From: Lepidodermella squamata
Taxonomy: Eukaryota > Gastrotricha
DNA length: 64,000 bases
NCBI GenBank assembly: GCA_047495785.1
Contig: JBLDXI010000054.1
Coordinates: 2,294,001 to 2,358,000 of the forward strand
Reading direction: 5' to 3'
Numbering within the stretch: position 1 is the stretch's first letter; every line of letters begins with the position of its first letter. The notes under the pieces are model-generated. The model had not been told where the DNA came from and did not search any database. It was given only the letters and a program-made list of their open reading frames with translations. The position numbers and the translations under genes were made by a program. Shown in pieces: positions 45,837 to 57,670 of the stretch.

Positions 45837-48800
45837 ACTTCAACCGCAAATTAACTCAGATTTTCAAATCACTGACTGAGCTGAGCATAGATATAAGGTT
45901 GACAAGTAAAACTCTCCATCCTGTAATGTTTTCAAAATCACGCATCAAGGTCGCGTCCTGCCAAGTAAACAAATTTCTGCAACGCGTGTCTTCCGAAAAG
46001 ACCGATTCACGGAATAGTCATTTTTTGTTTTATTTTCAAAACAACTTTATGGTCCACATTTTATGAAAATGATTTGCCTGGTAACTTTTGCTGGCTTTCA
46101 AATGAATCCAGGCTTGTCGCGCCACAAAATATAGAAGTCGCGCTATTGTTGAATAAAAGTTGTCGCGAAATTCCGATTTCAGCAATAATTTTTGAAATTG
46201 CTGGGACGATAAATTTCAAAATCTTGAATACAAAGATTCCAAAATAGATACATCAAGATTCACGTCTCATTGAGATCTATCTCCAAGTGTAATTTTTAAG
46301 AAAATCCGTTTTGTCCCACAATTCTGGTTTTTGCAATTTAAGGTTTTTCGATCAATTTGCAACAAACGAAAAGCTGGGATTAACGTATGAATTAATTTGG
46401 AACTAGAAAGGTTATTGACTTGCTTGGATGAGGCACCCAGTAGACTGAGATAAGCTTGGACTTTTCAAATTTGCCGGCAAATGGAAAGCTCAGGAACCTA
46501 AAAGGTCCAGAACTACCTTAGATCGACCTTTATAGTGGAATATTACTGACCTTGCGAGAAAAATTGGCAAGTCAATGTTATCTCAGCCTTCTGGGCGAGT
46601 CATGATTCTTAATCAGTTCAAAAAGCCGAATATTATGTCGAAAAATCTCGAAAAATATTACGGAACCGGAAAGCCGCATAAGTACGAATATCCAATCCTT
46701 GTTTTTACCGTGTACCCGCCGTGGAAAGGTCAGGAAGCTCAACATTAAGTTGTAATGATTATTTAAATATCAAAATCAGCTTTTTTTCACCGCAAATAAA
46801 ATAAGGTCAGATCGTACAGTGAAAATCAAAAGTTACACACGGTCAGGAATTTGTTGAGTTGAAACTAAAAATATCTCACACGCGCCCGAACTATTTTTAG
46901 CTCCAAGCTTGGGTTGAACTCAGCTAAAAATAAAAAGTGTAACTCGACAGACCACGAAGTTTTAATAGTTTTAAAATTATGAATATTCATAAGGTGCTAA
47001 TTGATATTCCGAAGCCCTCAAAATTGATAATTATGTCAGAAAAATTCTGGAATTTTTTTTTATTTGTTATAACCTTACTCTAAATGCTCAAATTTTTCTG
47101 CAATTTTCGGCACTTAACTAAGAATGTCCTAGTTTCATGACATCTCATGAATATATTCATATTATTGAAACTATCCCCCTTTCCTTGGAGCTATTTTTGG
47201 AGATCGTGAAAAAGGCGTCATTTTGGTCCGTTTTGCTGGGGATAAACAGCCTCATTTCGCACGTGCGAAAAATTTCAACTAGCATCGCCTCAATTCAACC
47301 GCGCGGATCTTTTGATTTTCACTGTATTTCGCCAGATTTCGCCGCCGGACTTGAGAGCGAAAGCAAAAGAGCGCTGGGCATAAGGGCGAAAGATCGAGGA
47401 TCGCCGGACCCAATTATTAGTTTTTTTGCTAAGTTTGGCATGGGCTCAATTAATTTCATCGATGAACCTTTATTTTCTTTTCTCGTACCATCCATTTTTC
47501 TTGACGAGAGAAATTACAGCTCTCGCTGTTAATTAAGGCTTCATTTTTTTTATAATAACAATAAATATGTGAATGCAATAACCGACAAATCCAACCTAAA
47601 AATTAATTTATTAGTAAGATCTGAAAATTTTATCTCGATCATCGATCAGCATCTCTCACACCGAGATACATACCTAGCGCCGCTATTTTTCAATTTAAGG
47701 TCGAATTTCGAACCATTTATATCGAAAATATCCACCTTCCATTGGTTGTTCAATGTATATTCCATTTCGGCTCGATAGATATAACGATGTGTAAATGGCA
47801 ATGAATAATTAGTATTCGTATTCAAGCTTTGGATGCGGATGGGGCGCGGACGGGATGGATAGCGGACGTGCCCACCTATGCTATTAAAGCATAAAACAAA
47901 AGCACACGTCATCGAGATGCGCATTCCAATCAGCAGAGCTGTAAAAAAAATGGCTCGCCCTTCACGCGTCTGCATTTTGCATCACAAATGAATGCTGATG
48001 ATGAATCAACCCAGCTTACCTGGACATTTTAATTTGCAGTCCAGCTTTTACCATTTACAATTAAAAAATATCCAGAAAATTCGCTACTACACAAGTTGGA
48101 ATAAAACTGCGCTTTTTTAACTTTGCGTGTCAATTTTTTGCGCAATCGGACAAATTAATATGGTTTAATTGAACTCTCATATTAAAATGTGCCCACCTAT
48201 GCTATTAAACCGCAATTTTCCATTCCATGAAATGATATTAATTGTTTTATAGCAAAAAAAATGGCCCTATTTGCGACGGAAAACCAATCTCATTAGTCTC
48301 GCTACAACACGTTGTCGCTCGCACTCACGCAATAAAAAATATAGGCGAGTGGCCCAAAAAAATTCAGCACGAAAAAATACGTCCGTCTTTATAATACAAA
48401 GGCTTCGTGTTACAATTTCAATCGCGTTTCTTTCAGGATATAGGAAGTCGTATTGGTATGTTAGCTGATTTTTTACTCTGCGGACATTTTTCCGCAATTA
48501 TAGGTGCATAAGGGTTAAACGGCGGTCATGCCCGTTTATCACGTGTTCAATAATATACACTATACACCCAACCGGGTTTTTTTTCCTGCTCGGTATAATT
48601 ATTCATATTGCGTAGTTTCCGTCCACTATAGTAAATAAAATGCCTACGTCCGCGGTCTGCACCTGCCTTATCGCTACTTACGAGACTAATTACGCGCAGA
48701 CTATAACACAAAAGCAAAAACTATGCGCGATAGTAAGAAAAATGCCGGACAAATAGGGTGTGCACAAGGACTTTATTTATCATTCGTCGTAATGCGATAA

Positions 48801-49372
48801 TAAGGCTATAGCTAATCTTCCCCATATAGCAATTCTGACCTACTAAAACGCATTTCTTACCTTCATCATAGCAGCAATTTGGTATCATTGCATCTTTATT
48901 TTTAATTATTTAAGGTGGCTTTTTATTTAGATTTCGCGACAAAAAAGTGTGCTCTAGGTCACGCGTTTTCATACTAACATCACGTACTGCTTCTGCCACC
49001 TTAATGGCTCTACCTTATTACAACAAAATGAAACAATGCCTTACCCCCACACGTTTTTAATGCAACTCGAATAAATAACGCATACAAGTTACATATTTTT
49101 TTTCATCACTCTCGATTACACGCCGGCTAGTGTTTTTTAGCGAAAAATAAGTAAGGTCCATATTATTATTACATCAACTCACCTGTGATACCTGCTATCA
49201 CTTTGAATATGGATGGATATGATGTGATATTTCTTTTGTTTACCTAGCGGATTTTTTTACAAATGCTATTATTTACTCGCGGCATACAGCAGTGAAAATT
49301 ATTACCTGCAATTTTTTTGCATTTTTTATTATACGGAACTCCGACGCTATACCTAGAGTTTTCTTGCGGATT
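45837..49372. other. Gene-poor 3.5 kb
   Basis: Apart from the duplicated flank of LicD copy B (to about 46310) and a possible two-exon gene at 47550-47975, I find no convincing gene. The 131-codon frame at 47137-47532 has no domain or signal. A 21-nt word (GTGCCCACCTATGCTATTAAA) is repeated exactly at 47868-47888 and 48189-48209. Sequence from 48500 to 49370 is AT-rich with no repeat I could define. Confidence 0.5.
47550..47975 (-). CDS. Possible small secreted protein, unrecognised
   Basis: A 302-nt first exon (47975-47674) starting at ATG 47975 joins in phase to a 46-nt exon (47595-47550), giving 115 residues. The first 30 residues are hydrophobic enough for a signal peptide (AIFFTALLIGM, TCAFVLCF). 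The middle has strand-like text (YRAEMEYTLNNQWKVDIFDI). The end is hydrophobic (VIAFTYLLLL), as in GPI-linked proteins. No family is recognised and there is no paralogue in the window. The good donor (AG|GTATGT) and acceptor (TTTTTAG) are the main support. Confidence 0.35.
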
Positions 49373-50267
49373 ATGTCAAAAGTATACAAAAAAGTTCTGA
49401 AAGGAATGTACCAGGTAGGAAGGATTCGCTGAAAAATCCTGATTATTTAATTTTTTCCATTGATTTTCTAGAAAAATTTGGCCCTGTCGATTGAGTTGTT
49501 AACAGTTTCAAGGTATGGAGATACAGATCGAGTGAAGGGGCTACTGGAACAGGGCGCTGATGTTGATGCTCGCGATCGAGAAGGCTCAACTCCGCTTATT
49601 TTAGGTACAGAAATTTCAGTTTTTTTTAGAATTTTTTTGAAAATTTGTTGTTATTTTTTAGCTGCTCTAAGTGGTTGTCCCAGTGCGGTTTCTGTCATAA
49701 TTGAACGAGGCGGCGATGTAAATGCTCGAAACGTCTATGGATCGACAGCCCTGTAAGTTTTCCAGTCACGGACTTGAAATTGGTGTTTTTTTAGGTGCAT
49801 GCATAATTAATGCACATTTTTATGACCTCAAGACAGGTGAACGCACTCAAGGTATTAATTTGAGTGCGTACATAAAAAAAAGTATAAAAAAATCACGCAA
49901 TGAGTGCATAATTTATTGGTGAAATTAAATTTTCGAGGAGAGATCAATTTTTTCAATTTTAAATATCCGTCATTTAAAATTTTGCAATTAATTATTTCTG
50001 TTTAGAATTTGCGCCGCGAAAAATGGTTTTACGGATATTGTCAAAATCTTGGCCGATTCTGGGGCTGATTTAACCGTGCAAAATAATTTCGGCCAAACAG
50101 CGTTGATTCGAGCCTATGGAAATGGCCATCACGACGTCGTTCGCCTTCTCGTCGCGCTCGGCGCTAATGTCCTGAGAAATCACTGCTTAAATGACGGCAA
50201 TAGCTGGATATCGGCGACGCGCAATGCAACATCGGCAGCTCTTATTCAAACTGTTCTTTCAACTTGA
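49373..50267 (+). CDS. Small ankyrin-repeat protein
   Basis: Exons 49373-49414, 49472-49604, 49662-49752 and 50006-50267, total 528 nt (175 residues), all phases consistent. The ATG is in a 14-codon first exon (MSKVYKKVLKGMYQ), since the frame from 49472 has no usable ATG. Four ankyrin repeats fill the protein (GDTDRVKGLLEQGADVDARD, CPSAVSVIIERGGDVNARN, GFTDIVKILADSGADLTVQN, GHHDVVRLLVALGANV). They are close to the canonical consensus, unlike the divergent repeats of the large secreted family. No signal peptide, so probably a cytosolic binding protein. Confidence 0.75.
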
Positions 50268-50626
50268 AAAAAATTAGGCAACAAGTCGAGCGCATTTTAT
50301 TGTTTGAAAATATTGAAAAAAATGCAAATTGCAATATTTCTGATGAGCAATTTGCTAAAGAAATATTTCCATATTTTTTTTAATTATGCATTGCTATTTA
50401 AAAACACCTTATTAAAAATTCGGAGGCAGTAAAATTCCATTATTTCACCTTGGGCATATGAAAATTCCTTTTTACATGGTCGTAATTTTCGTGTGAGCAG
50501 AAAAGTTCGAAACCGATATTGGAAAACTCGAACTTAATTTCCAGATTGTGTCGTTTTATTCTCTTTGATTTTCATTAACAAAAAGGGAAGATTTCTAGTT
50601 CGCCGTTAATCAAATTTTTGCGGATA
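50268..50626. other. Convergent spacer
   Basis: A 359-bp AT-rich spacer between the 3' ends of the small ankyrin gene (+) and a LicD-type gene (-). Presumably only 3' UTRs; I see nothing else. Confidence 0.5.
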
Positions 50627-51904
50627 TCATTTGTGGCGGTTGATAAATCGGCTGAATCGAGCGTGAAGTTTCGAACAGTTCAAATGATTCATCTTATCAT
50701 TGGGCGCAACTTGCCACATGTGAAGGCGGTGGTTCCAGATTCGCGGCGTGCACTTGTCCAAATGTGGCCCATAGGCTATTTCCAAATAGTCTTGAATTTT
50801 TCGAGGCGCAAATACTTCAACACCCTCAAAATCAATCTGAAAAATATTTAAACAAAAATTCATAGAAAAGCGAAATTATCTATTAAAAAAATTCGGTTTT
50901 AATAATGTCAATTTCAATTTTGAAAATTTGAAAATTTCAATATTAAATCCTCTCTGATTTTTCCTTTTGATTTTCATCAGCGAAAAATAAAATTAAAAAA
51001 TTTATTTAGTCTAATTTAATTTAAAAAATTGTTCAAATTATTTAAAACTTTTTAAAAATTTAAAAATTTAAATTCAACAATTGCCTGGAACCTTTTGCAA
51101 AGGAAAAACAACGTCCAAAGGGTAGTGTTTCTTGTGCCACGGAATCCATACGATTTTAGCCGGCCTAGCTCGAGGAGTTGTGGGTGTTTGAACGCCCACA
51201 AATAACAAAATGTCAACATAGGGCCATCGGGCTTCGATTTTTTCAACTGAAGTTGTTCGACTTGTATCGTTCATAAAAAACTTGATCGTGTAATCAAAGG
51301 ACAAGCTGCTATACGTCGAAAATGGCTTGTTGATTGTTGGCTCGATGGAATGTCCCGAAATTTTAGCCGCTTTTTGACCCAATTTTTCAGCAAATTGTTG
51401 AATATAGCTGTCACTTAGTTTCGAGACATGCGGATCGAACAGAACAGCCAAATCGATATCGTCATCCCAGCTAAATTCGAAAAATTTGAAAAAAATCGAA
51501 AAAAATCAAGAAAATTACGGAATAATTGATTTGTGGCGGTAATAGCCGAGCAATGACCCGGAATCAATGTACCACGTGACTTGCATTTCATTCAGGACTT
51601 TTACCAGCGTTTTAAACGTATCGAGCAGGGTGTTTCGTTCGGTTTCATTCAGAGCAACGTAAAACCCGGCTCGAGCCAGGGTTTCTTCATCTGCCTGCTC
51701 GAGATCGTCGCCGATTTCTGACTCATCAGCTATTTCAAAGTCGTCATTTGTCAGGAAAATGATCGAGGACTGATCTTCTTGGTAAATGCTGAGTGAAACT
51801 CGGCCGTAGAGCAGCGAAACGCTGATCATTAGGACGAAAAACGCCGCCAGTGAAGCTAGAATCAGCATCAAATGCCTGCTTTTCAGCCCGGTTTTCGAAG
51901 GCAT
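50627..51904 (-). CDS. LicD/fukutin-type transferase-like protein, third paralogue
   Basis: Exons 51904-51519, 51470-51092 and 50836-50627, 975 nt (324 residues). ATG 51904 (MPSKTGLKSRHLM) is preferred because a type II anchor follows (LILASLAAFFVLMISVSLLYG). The LicD motif is split by intron 1 at the same codon as in the tandem pair: DSGSLLGYYRHKSIIP then WDDDIDLAVLFDP. Later motifs are IKFFMND and WPYVDILLF. Intron positions and phases match copies A and B, so they share an ancestor, but the protein is clearly diverged and sits 5 kb away. All acidic residues of the WDDDID motif are present. Probably a Golgi enzyme; substrate unknown. Confidence 0.8.
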
Positions 51905-52806
51905 GTTAGAGGTGAAAAAAGCAACAACAAAATTAGGGTAAAAATCTTGTCTTAACGCACTCCGACTGATTTTAGATAATTTCAGAATTTTCACAATTTA
52001 GACTTATTTTATTGCGCAACAATGGCGGTGCCGCGCAAGAGATTAGCCAAAATTACAAAGTTGCTTACGATGATTTCCGAGAAAATCTGTTGAGAACCAA
52101 TACTCTCCTGTATTTCAGCTTATCAGCATTCGATTTCGGAAATCAGTGGTTTTTCCAATTTCAGCAGTCCAGGGAACCTTAGTCGAAAGATATTTAACCG
52201 AAAGTTGAAGCTGGAAAATCACATTTGACCTATAACGGAATGCATTTCTAGGTAGATCTCACCAAGCTGATGAACCTTCTCTTTGAGAGCGGCTTTCTAG
52301 CTATCACCGATCTCGAGATGACCACTCAGGTGTGTCACCAGGTAAGGTCAGGAGTAAGGTCATGAGAAATTTTTTCATTTTTTTCTCTATTGACACGCGC
52401 TATCCCATAATAGGGAAAAAAATAGGGAGCAATAATTCGAAAACCCCATGTTTTTATCGCTTAAGGTTGCGGAGAAATTCCAGTGTCAAGTTGGTCACGT
52501 GACCTTACCTGGTGTCACACCTGAACGGTTATCTCGGGAACGGTGATAGCTAGGAAGCCGCTCTCAAAGAAAAGGTTCACCAGCTTGGCGAGATCTACCT
52601 AGAAATGCATTCCGTTATAGGTCACATGTGATTTTCCAGCGTGGAAATTTGCATTTAGACACCCTATAGGATTTTGTAAATATAGGGTGCTCGAAAAAGC
52701 TACCATGGGGCTTTAATGGATTTTATATTTTATCATATTCGCCAATTTATTTTTGTTTTTATTTCTCTATTTTTTCTCAATTTATCACAATTTTTATGAA
52801 AATCTA
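51905..52806. other. Spacer containing a fold-back element
   Basis: The only structure I find is the 431-bp inverted repeat at 52210-52640 and a small hairpin next to it at about 52658-52691 (CACCCTATA and TATAGGGTG arms). No coding frame. Confidence 0.5.
52210..52640. repeat. 431-bp fold-back element with 141-nt arms
   Basis: Arms 52210-52350 and 52500-52640 are inverted copies, each exactly 141 nt. By my count they differ at 11 positions (about 92% identity) with no indel. Outer ends read GCTGGAAAATCACAT; inner ends read TGACCTTACC on the right arm. The 149-nt centre is unique and AT-rich. There is no open frame. It could be a fold-back or MITE-like transposon, or a source of hairpin RNA if transcribed. 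Confidence 0.8.
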
Positions 52807-55738
52807 TCAAAAGAAACCGAGTTGTCTTGAGATCGGTGCCAAGTAGCGATCACGATTCTCCCGCGACAGCCAATTCCATTTCGCTTTCTTCGACTTCATC
52901 ACCGTAAAAAGAGTCGGCAGAAAAACGAAACCACTCGCTACGGCCGAGTGAGTCAGACATAGCGCGGCCAAGATGAAGCTGATCAGGATCGGCGAAAAAA
53001 TCGTCCCGCCAACAATGGTTGCCACTATCGAAATGGCTGTCGTGTTGGCGTAGCACAAGATGCAAAGCCTCGCCTCGGGTACTAACGAGCTCATCGGCGA
53101 CAACTTGCGCCAGATTAGATAACTCAGTACACCTCCGGCGATGAAAAGGCAACCGTGAAATCCGCCAATCCAACCGTTCCACAGCATAGTTTGCTTGTAA
53201 GTACAGAGTCGGAAACGAGTGACCGAATAAACATTCAACACCGGGTCAAATTCCGGGAAAAGTTTCGTTTCTCGAAGTACTATAACAGGCGGATCTTTAA
53301 TCAACCAGACAAGGATGACGATGAAGTTGATAAGTAGGCCAAAAATGAGGACTGAAATTGCTGGAGCAGCTTGTCGCCATGTCATCACATTTCGCGAAAC
53401 TGTAAGCCGTTGTTGAATGTTGTTGAGGGTTATCGAAATGAACGATAGGCGATGGGTTCGTATGGTTGGCGAGATGCGGAAACGATTGGGCGGTACCCTG
53501 CGGTAAATCAGAAGTATTTGGCAGAATACAACTATGCTAACGAGAAGGCGCCCGGTGAAGATGAGAATTTGCCGGCCGAAGCAATATCCCGGGTGTTCTG
53601 CGCCGATGAGGGCGTAGTAAATAGCAGCTGAGTTCTGAAGTACACATCCGATGGCGAGAATTGTGTTGAAAGCATTTGTTACGGCATATCGCGTTTTCTT
53701 GTAACTCAGCGCAGCGAGACCAATTTGAATGATAACTGTGTTGAAAAAAGCAAAAAAGTTACCAATAACTGGGTAATTCCATGCCAACGACGACCCAGCT
53801 AAAGTTTGCAGATCATTGGGGAAGAAAAACTCGGATAGAGCTTGAAAAACTAAGGTGTTTTCTTATAGAAGTATGAGTGTGATCAAGATTCCTAGAACTT
53901 ATTACATCAAGGTTCAACTACGGCAAAAAACCATATGGAAAACGTGGTCAGGTATTGAGATCTAGCTACTTGGCAACGGTTGCTATGATTTGGCGTTGAT
54001 TTTCTTTTTCACGTGATTCCGAGAACTTGGGTTTGATCGTCGATCGAAAATCACAAGGAATTACCCAACAGCCTTTCTAGCGATAAAAGCTTATTCAATA
54101 AAAGGGCAACTGCATGAAAATTTGCTGTGATGGAAGATGACAAGATCGACTTGTTGTTTGTACCCACGTTTTACCCACAACAATTACGTGCTTGGATCAC
54201 TTCAAGAAAGGGTTGTTCATCACTCACTTAGGCTCCAGCTGACAACACGAATCGCTGTAACAACACTGTCGGCAATTTTGCTGATTGTAATGACTGTTGG
54301 CGGGTAGTCACGCGGGGGCTCCCCGTTCCCAGTGTACCATACAATAGGCGCAACGAACCGGCTGGAAATAAGATGGCTGTAATTTGCTCCGTCCGTTTGG
54401 TTTCTTCTCAGAATGTAATTGATTATGTACTTGTTTTCCAACACTGACCACTGAAAAACACCCATGTCTTCATCGTCCATTTCTAAGCGTTCTGAGTAGC
54501 GCTGTGGGCCGGCGCGGATCCCTGCAAATTCGAGCCTCGCAATGCTGTCATTGACAACGGACATTATCTTCATTGGAATCTGCTCATAATCTGAGAGAGT
54601 AAGATTGTCTTCGGCAATCAAACGTTTATCAGCAGCGTCCAACGCCAAAACGGTCGCTAGCATAGCGTCGTGGCAAGTTTGGCGGTTAATATAATCTGCA
54701 GATTTTGTTCCATTGATGTATCTTCAAAGAAAAATGTAAAATAGGGGCTAGAAAATTTGATAAGAAAATTTTAAGATACCTATTAAGAATGATGTCAAAC
54801 TGCGTCGAATTGTAACCTAACGAAGTTAGTCCAAAGTCTTTCGGGGCGAACGGGAAAATTCCTACGAACAAAGCCTGACCATACAGGCTGAGAAGCTCAT
54901 TTTCAGAGCATTGCGAGCGATATCCTTCCAAACCAGTCAACGGATCGAAAGCTACATTGCTCTGGAGGATGAACAAGTATTTGGGTGCAGTTAAGCCGCT
55001 TCTCAAGGCCTTACACAGGAACTCAATCAGGATAACTGATGTACTTATTTCGACGAAGATAATTCTGGTCTCGCTTCGGATTAAGGAGGCCATTGTTCCA
55101 TCAGTAGTTTCGCCGGAAATCGCCTCGAACCACGAGACTTTTAGACCTTTATCCGATAAGAGATCAAGTAGATTTCGAGCGTAGAGATAGTCACGAGCCT
55201 TAGACCCGTCCGTCACAATTCCGAAACGTCGCCAGAAGCCAGTAAAACGAACAAATTCATATCGAGCATGGACTGATAGATCGATGGGCGGGCGAACTCT
55301 GTACATATTAGGGTACAACTTGCGATTTGACACGGCCCCAGCAGAGCAACTAGTAGCGATTGAAGTTTGATTAACATGGTGAATCATGTTTCCCAGCCGC
55401 TGACAGCCAGCTGTGAAGTATGGCCCAATCAGAATCGGAGCTTTCTCTCGAAATCGCTCTTGAAACATGATAGTCTTCCTGACTACAGCATTGCCATTCG
55501 CCGTTTCATCTTCGTAAATAGGCGTCAAGTGGTAATTCGGTAAAATGTCGCTGCGATTGTTAACAATGTCGACAACCACTTGCATTGACGCTTGGCAAAC
55601 CTTGCCATCTCGTGGCTCATTGCCGGTGAAAGCGATAAAAGTTAGTAAATTCAAGTTTTTCTGTTTCCTTTTCAAATATTGTCCTAAGAGCCCGGAATTG
55701 ACCAAAAGCGTGATAATTATAAAGAGCTTGAACAACAT
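52807..55738 (-). CDS. GABA-B-type class C G-protein-coupled receptor
   Basis: Exons 55738-54780, 54721-54228 and 53849-52807, total 2496 nt (831 residues). Signal peptide (MLFKLFIIITLLVNSGLLG), then a Venus-flytrap ligand domain (LTFIAFTGNEPRDGKVCQ, GPYFTAGCQRLG, YRVRPPIDLS). The seven-helix block is in exon 3 (YPVIGNFFAFFNTVIIQIG through ASGFVFLPTLFTV), with LIKDPPVIVL after the fourth helix. No cysteine-rich linker. It is closest to the receptor at 14153-16551: both begin with (L/I)AFTGN(P/E)P and share NNRSD(I/F)LP(N/D)YH and MYR/LYLMR contexts. Intron 2 (378 nt) is long for this window. The next gene upstream on the same strand ends 141 nt away. Confidence 0.83.
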
Positions 55739-55879
55739 TCTCTGAGCGAGACTGACTCTATTTTTTGCTGCTTAGCTTCTCACGACCTGTCAAAATCAAT
55801 TAAAGCAGTATGGTGAATTCACCAAAATTTATTGCGATAATTTATCGGGCAAACATATGATCAAATTTAGTTGTTTGGT

Positions 55880-56926
55880 TCAAGATTTTTCAGGGTCATC
55901 GCTGCTGCTATCATCGTTGCTTGCTGTTATCAATTGCACGTGATCTGCTGAGGGTGACTTCTCGGCGGCTTTCTCAGCAGCTGCCGCCTGAAGCTTGACG
56001 TAGGTATATCCGAGCGCACCGGCAATTACGGCAGAATTTCCAAGCCACCAAAACGCGTTTTTCACTTCGTTGTAAAGCCAACAGGCGATTAAAGTTTGAA
56101 CAACTGATTTGCTCTGGACAGAAACGTTGTGACTCAGGGGTGAAGTTAGCCTGATGCAGCCATTCGAGCTCAAACCGATTGCGAACGTTAAAACACCGGA
56201 AATTAATACTGTTATCCAAAATTTAGCTGTTAAATCAGCTGTAATAGCATAGGAGATCTCGTCTTTCGCCAGGGTCATTACGAAAAGTGGTAGAAGCGAT
56301 CCGAAGTTGATGTAAAGATTTACGATAAGGTCAGCCTGATCCTTCTGAGTCACAGCGTCTAGCGATAACCGAGTTAGAACGCTGTGAATTCCCAGAAAAA
56401 CACTCGCAGCGACTCCGGCCGCCACTCCAGACCAATCTAGATCGACGAGATGTTGCTCCTCCTTAACAGTTAGCCAAAATCCGATGATAACTAGCACACA
56501 GCAAGCCATACTTTTAAGCGATTGCTTCTGCCCGAGGATGAGGTAGGAGAAAAATGCGGTTGATATTAAATTAAGTGATCTGACGACTTGAAAGAATGAA
56601 ACATTGACTAATCGCAGGCAGATGTTGCTGAAAGCTAGGCTGAGTGAAAAAGTCAGCATCATAGCTACGACGTAGAGCTTCAGCTTGGAAGATTGGCGAA
56701 GTGGCTGTAGAATCGTGTGTAGAACACCGCTCGATTCCTTCGGCTGCTTTGACAGGGCGAAGAAAATGCCGCCAATCGCACAAAACACCCCGACAACATT
56801 TTGAACGACGAGTAACAGGAAGTTCAAATCACTTTTTGTCAAGAAATGCTTGTTTAGAAATGTGACAGCTATAGAAGAAATCCAGTACACGGCGAATACT
56901 GAGAAAACCGGTAAAAATTGTGTCAT
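55880..56926 (-). CDS. GDP-fucose-transporter-like nucleotide-sugar transporter (SLC35C1 type)
   Basis: One uninterrupted exon, 348 residues, from ATG 56926. The frame is open further upstream, but only from a TTG. About ten membrane helices. Family-defining stretches are VYWISSIAVTFLNK near the start, SFFQVVRSLNLISTAFFSYL, and near the end FAIGLSSNGCIRLTSPLSHN followed by QTLIACWLYNEVKNAFWWLG, which parallel SLC35C1 (FAIG...TSPLTHNVSG). This family exchanges GDP-fucose for GMP across the Golgi membrane. The position usually Gly-Thr after SHNVS reads VQSK here, so substrate preference may differ. A Ser/Asp-rich C-terminal tail faces the cytosol. It is the only larger gene here without introns, which could mean retroposition or simple intron loss. 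Confidence 0.78.
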   Translation of the reverse strand: MTQFLPVFSVFAVYWISSIAVTFLNKHFLTKSDLNFLLLVVQNVVGVFCAIGGIFFALSKQPKESSGVLHTILQPLRQSSKLKLYVVAMMLTFSLSLAFSNICLRLVNVSFFQVVRSLNLISTAFFSYLILGQKQSLKSMACCVLVIIGFWLTVKEEQHLVDLDWSGVAAGVAASVFLGIHSVLTRLSLDAVTQKDQADLIVNLYINFGSLLPLFVMTLAKDEISYAITADLTAKFWITVLISGVLTFAIGLSSNGCIRLTSPLSHNVSVQSKSVVQTLIACWLYNEVKNAFWWLGNSAVIAGALGYTYVKLQAAAAEKAAEKSPSADHVQLITASNDDSSSDDPEKS

Positions 56927-57670
56927 AATACAAAGGAAGCGTTGTTGTAGTACGCTTCCTGCTTTTCCGATGGTTAAGTTATGCTCGCCCGCGTAGCACG
57001 AGCTGCAGTTATAAGCTAGCAAAGGTGTACTGGCGTGTTCATGTAGTATAGTACTCTCGTGTATTCATCAATACCATACTTGTTCTTATAAAGGCTTTAT
57101 GCACTTATGCATCTACTTGTTGTGTGGCGCGCGTATATATGTATTATTCATGAAAAAAGACGACTGCGTGTATTTAGGCTTTGCGCTCTTCTTTGGTCAT
57201 TCAAAGAGAGGCTATACAGGCATTTTGCGGCTGCGTGAACAGCTGATACGCTCGCAAATAGGCGCGTTCTGTGTTGAAGCTGTATACACAAATATGACAT
57301 TCTCCACGTCATTCACAAGAGCACCAAACAATCCCCCTCGTCGCAGTGTTTGCTTTGTTACACTGTGTAAGCCTGGATCATACGGCTAAGATAAATCGGG
57401 TAAATAATGCGAAATAAATCGAATTTTGGGACGCAATGAAATAAAATCATCGCAATTATCGATGTCACCTAGGCAGCGGCGTCTAGCACTGGTTCACACC
57501 TTAAAACTTGAAACTAAGGCGTTTGCGATGAAAAAAGAATGAGATCGATTTGAATGCAAATTTAATAGCAATTTAATGTTATTTTTGCGGTAAATCAATT
57601 TAAACCAGGGATATTGCTCAACATGCACGCACAACTGGTAGAGCCTGAAAACTTCTAGTTTCAATAAATT
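56927..57670. other. Divergent intergenic region
   Basis: It lies between the starts of the minus-strand transporter and the plus-strand sulfotransferase cluster. A 96-codon frame at 57099-57389 shows no domain and is probably spurious. TATA-like words occur but nothing I can defend as a promoter. Confidence 0.45.

Noticed and set aside
46830-46970. Apparent repeats of an ACTAAAAATA/GCTAAAAATA word
   Set aside because: Short, imperfect and not in a consistent orientation; I could not define an element.
47137-47532. 131-codon open frame on the plus strand
   Set aside because: No domain, no signal peptide, odd composition and no matching splice partners; likely chance.
52658-52691. Small hairpin with CACCCTATA and TATAGGGTG arms
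   Set aside because: Arms of about 10 nt in AT-rich DNA; no target duplication and no second copy seen in the window.
57099-57389. 96-codon open frame upstream of the sulfotransferases
   Set aside because: No domain or splice context; lies where promoters of divergent genes are expected.
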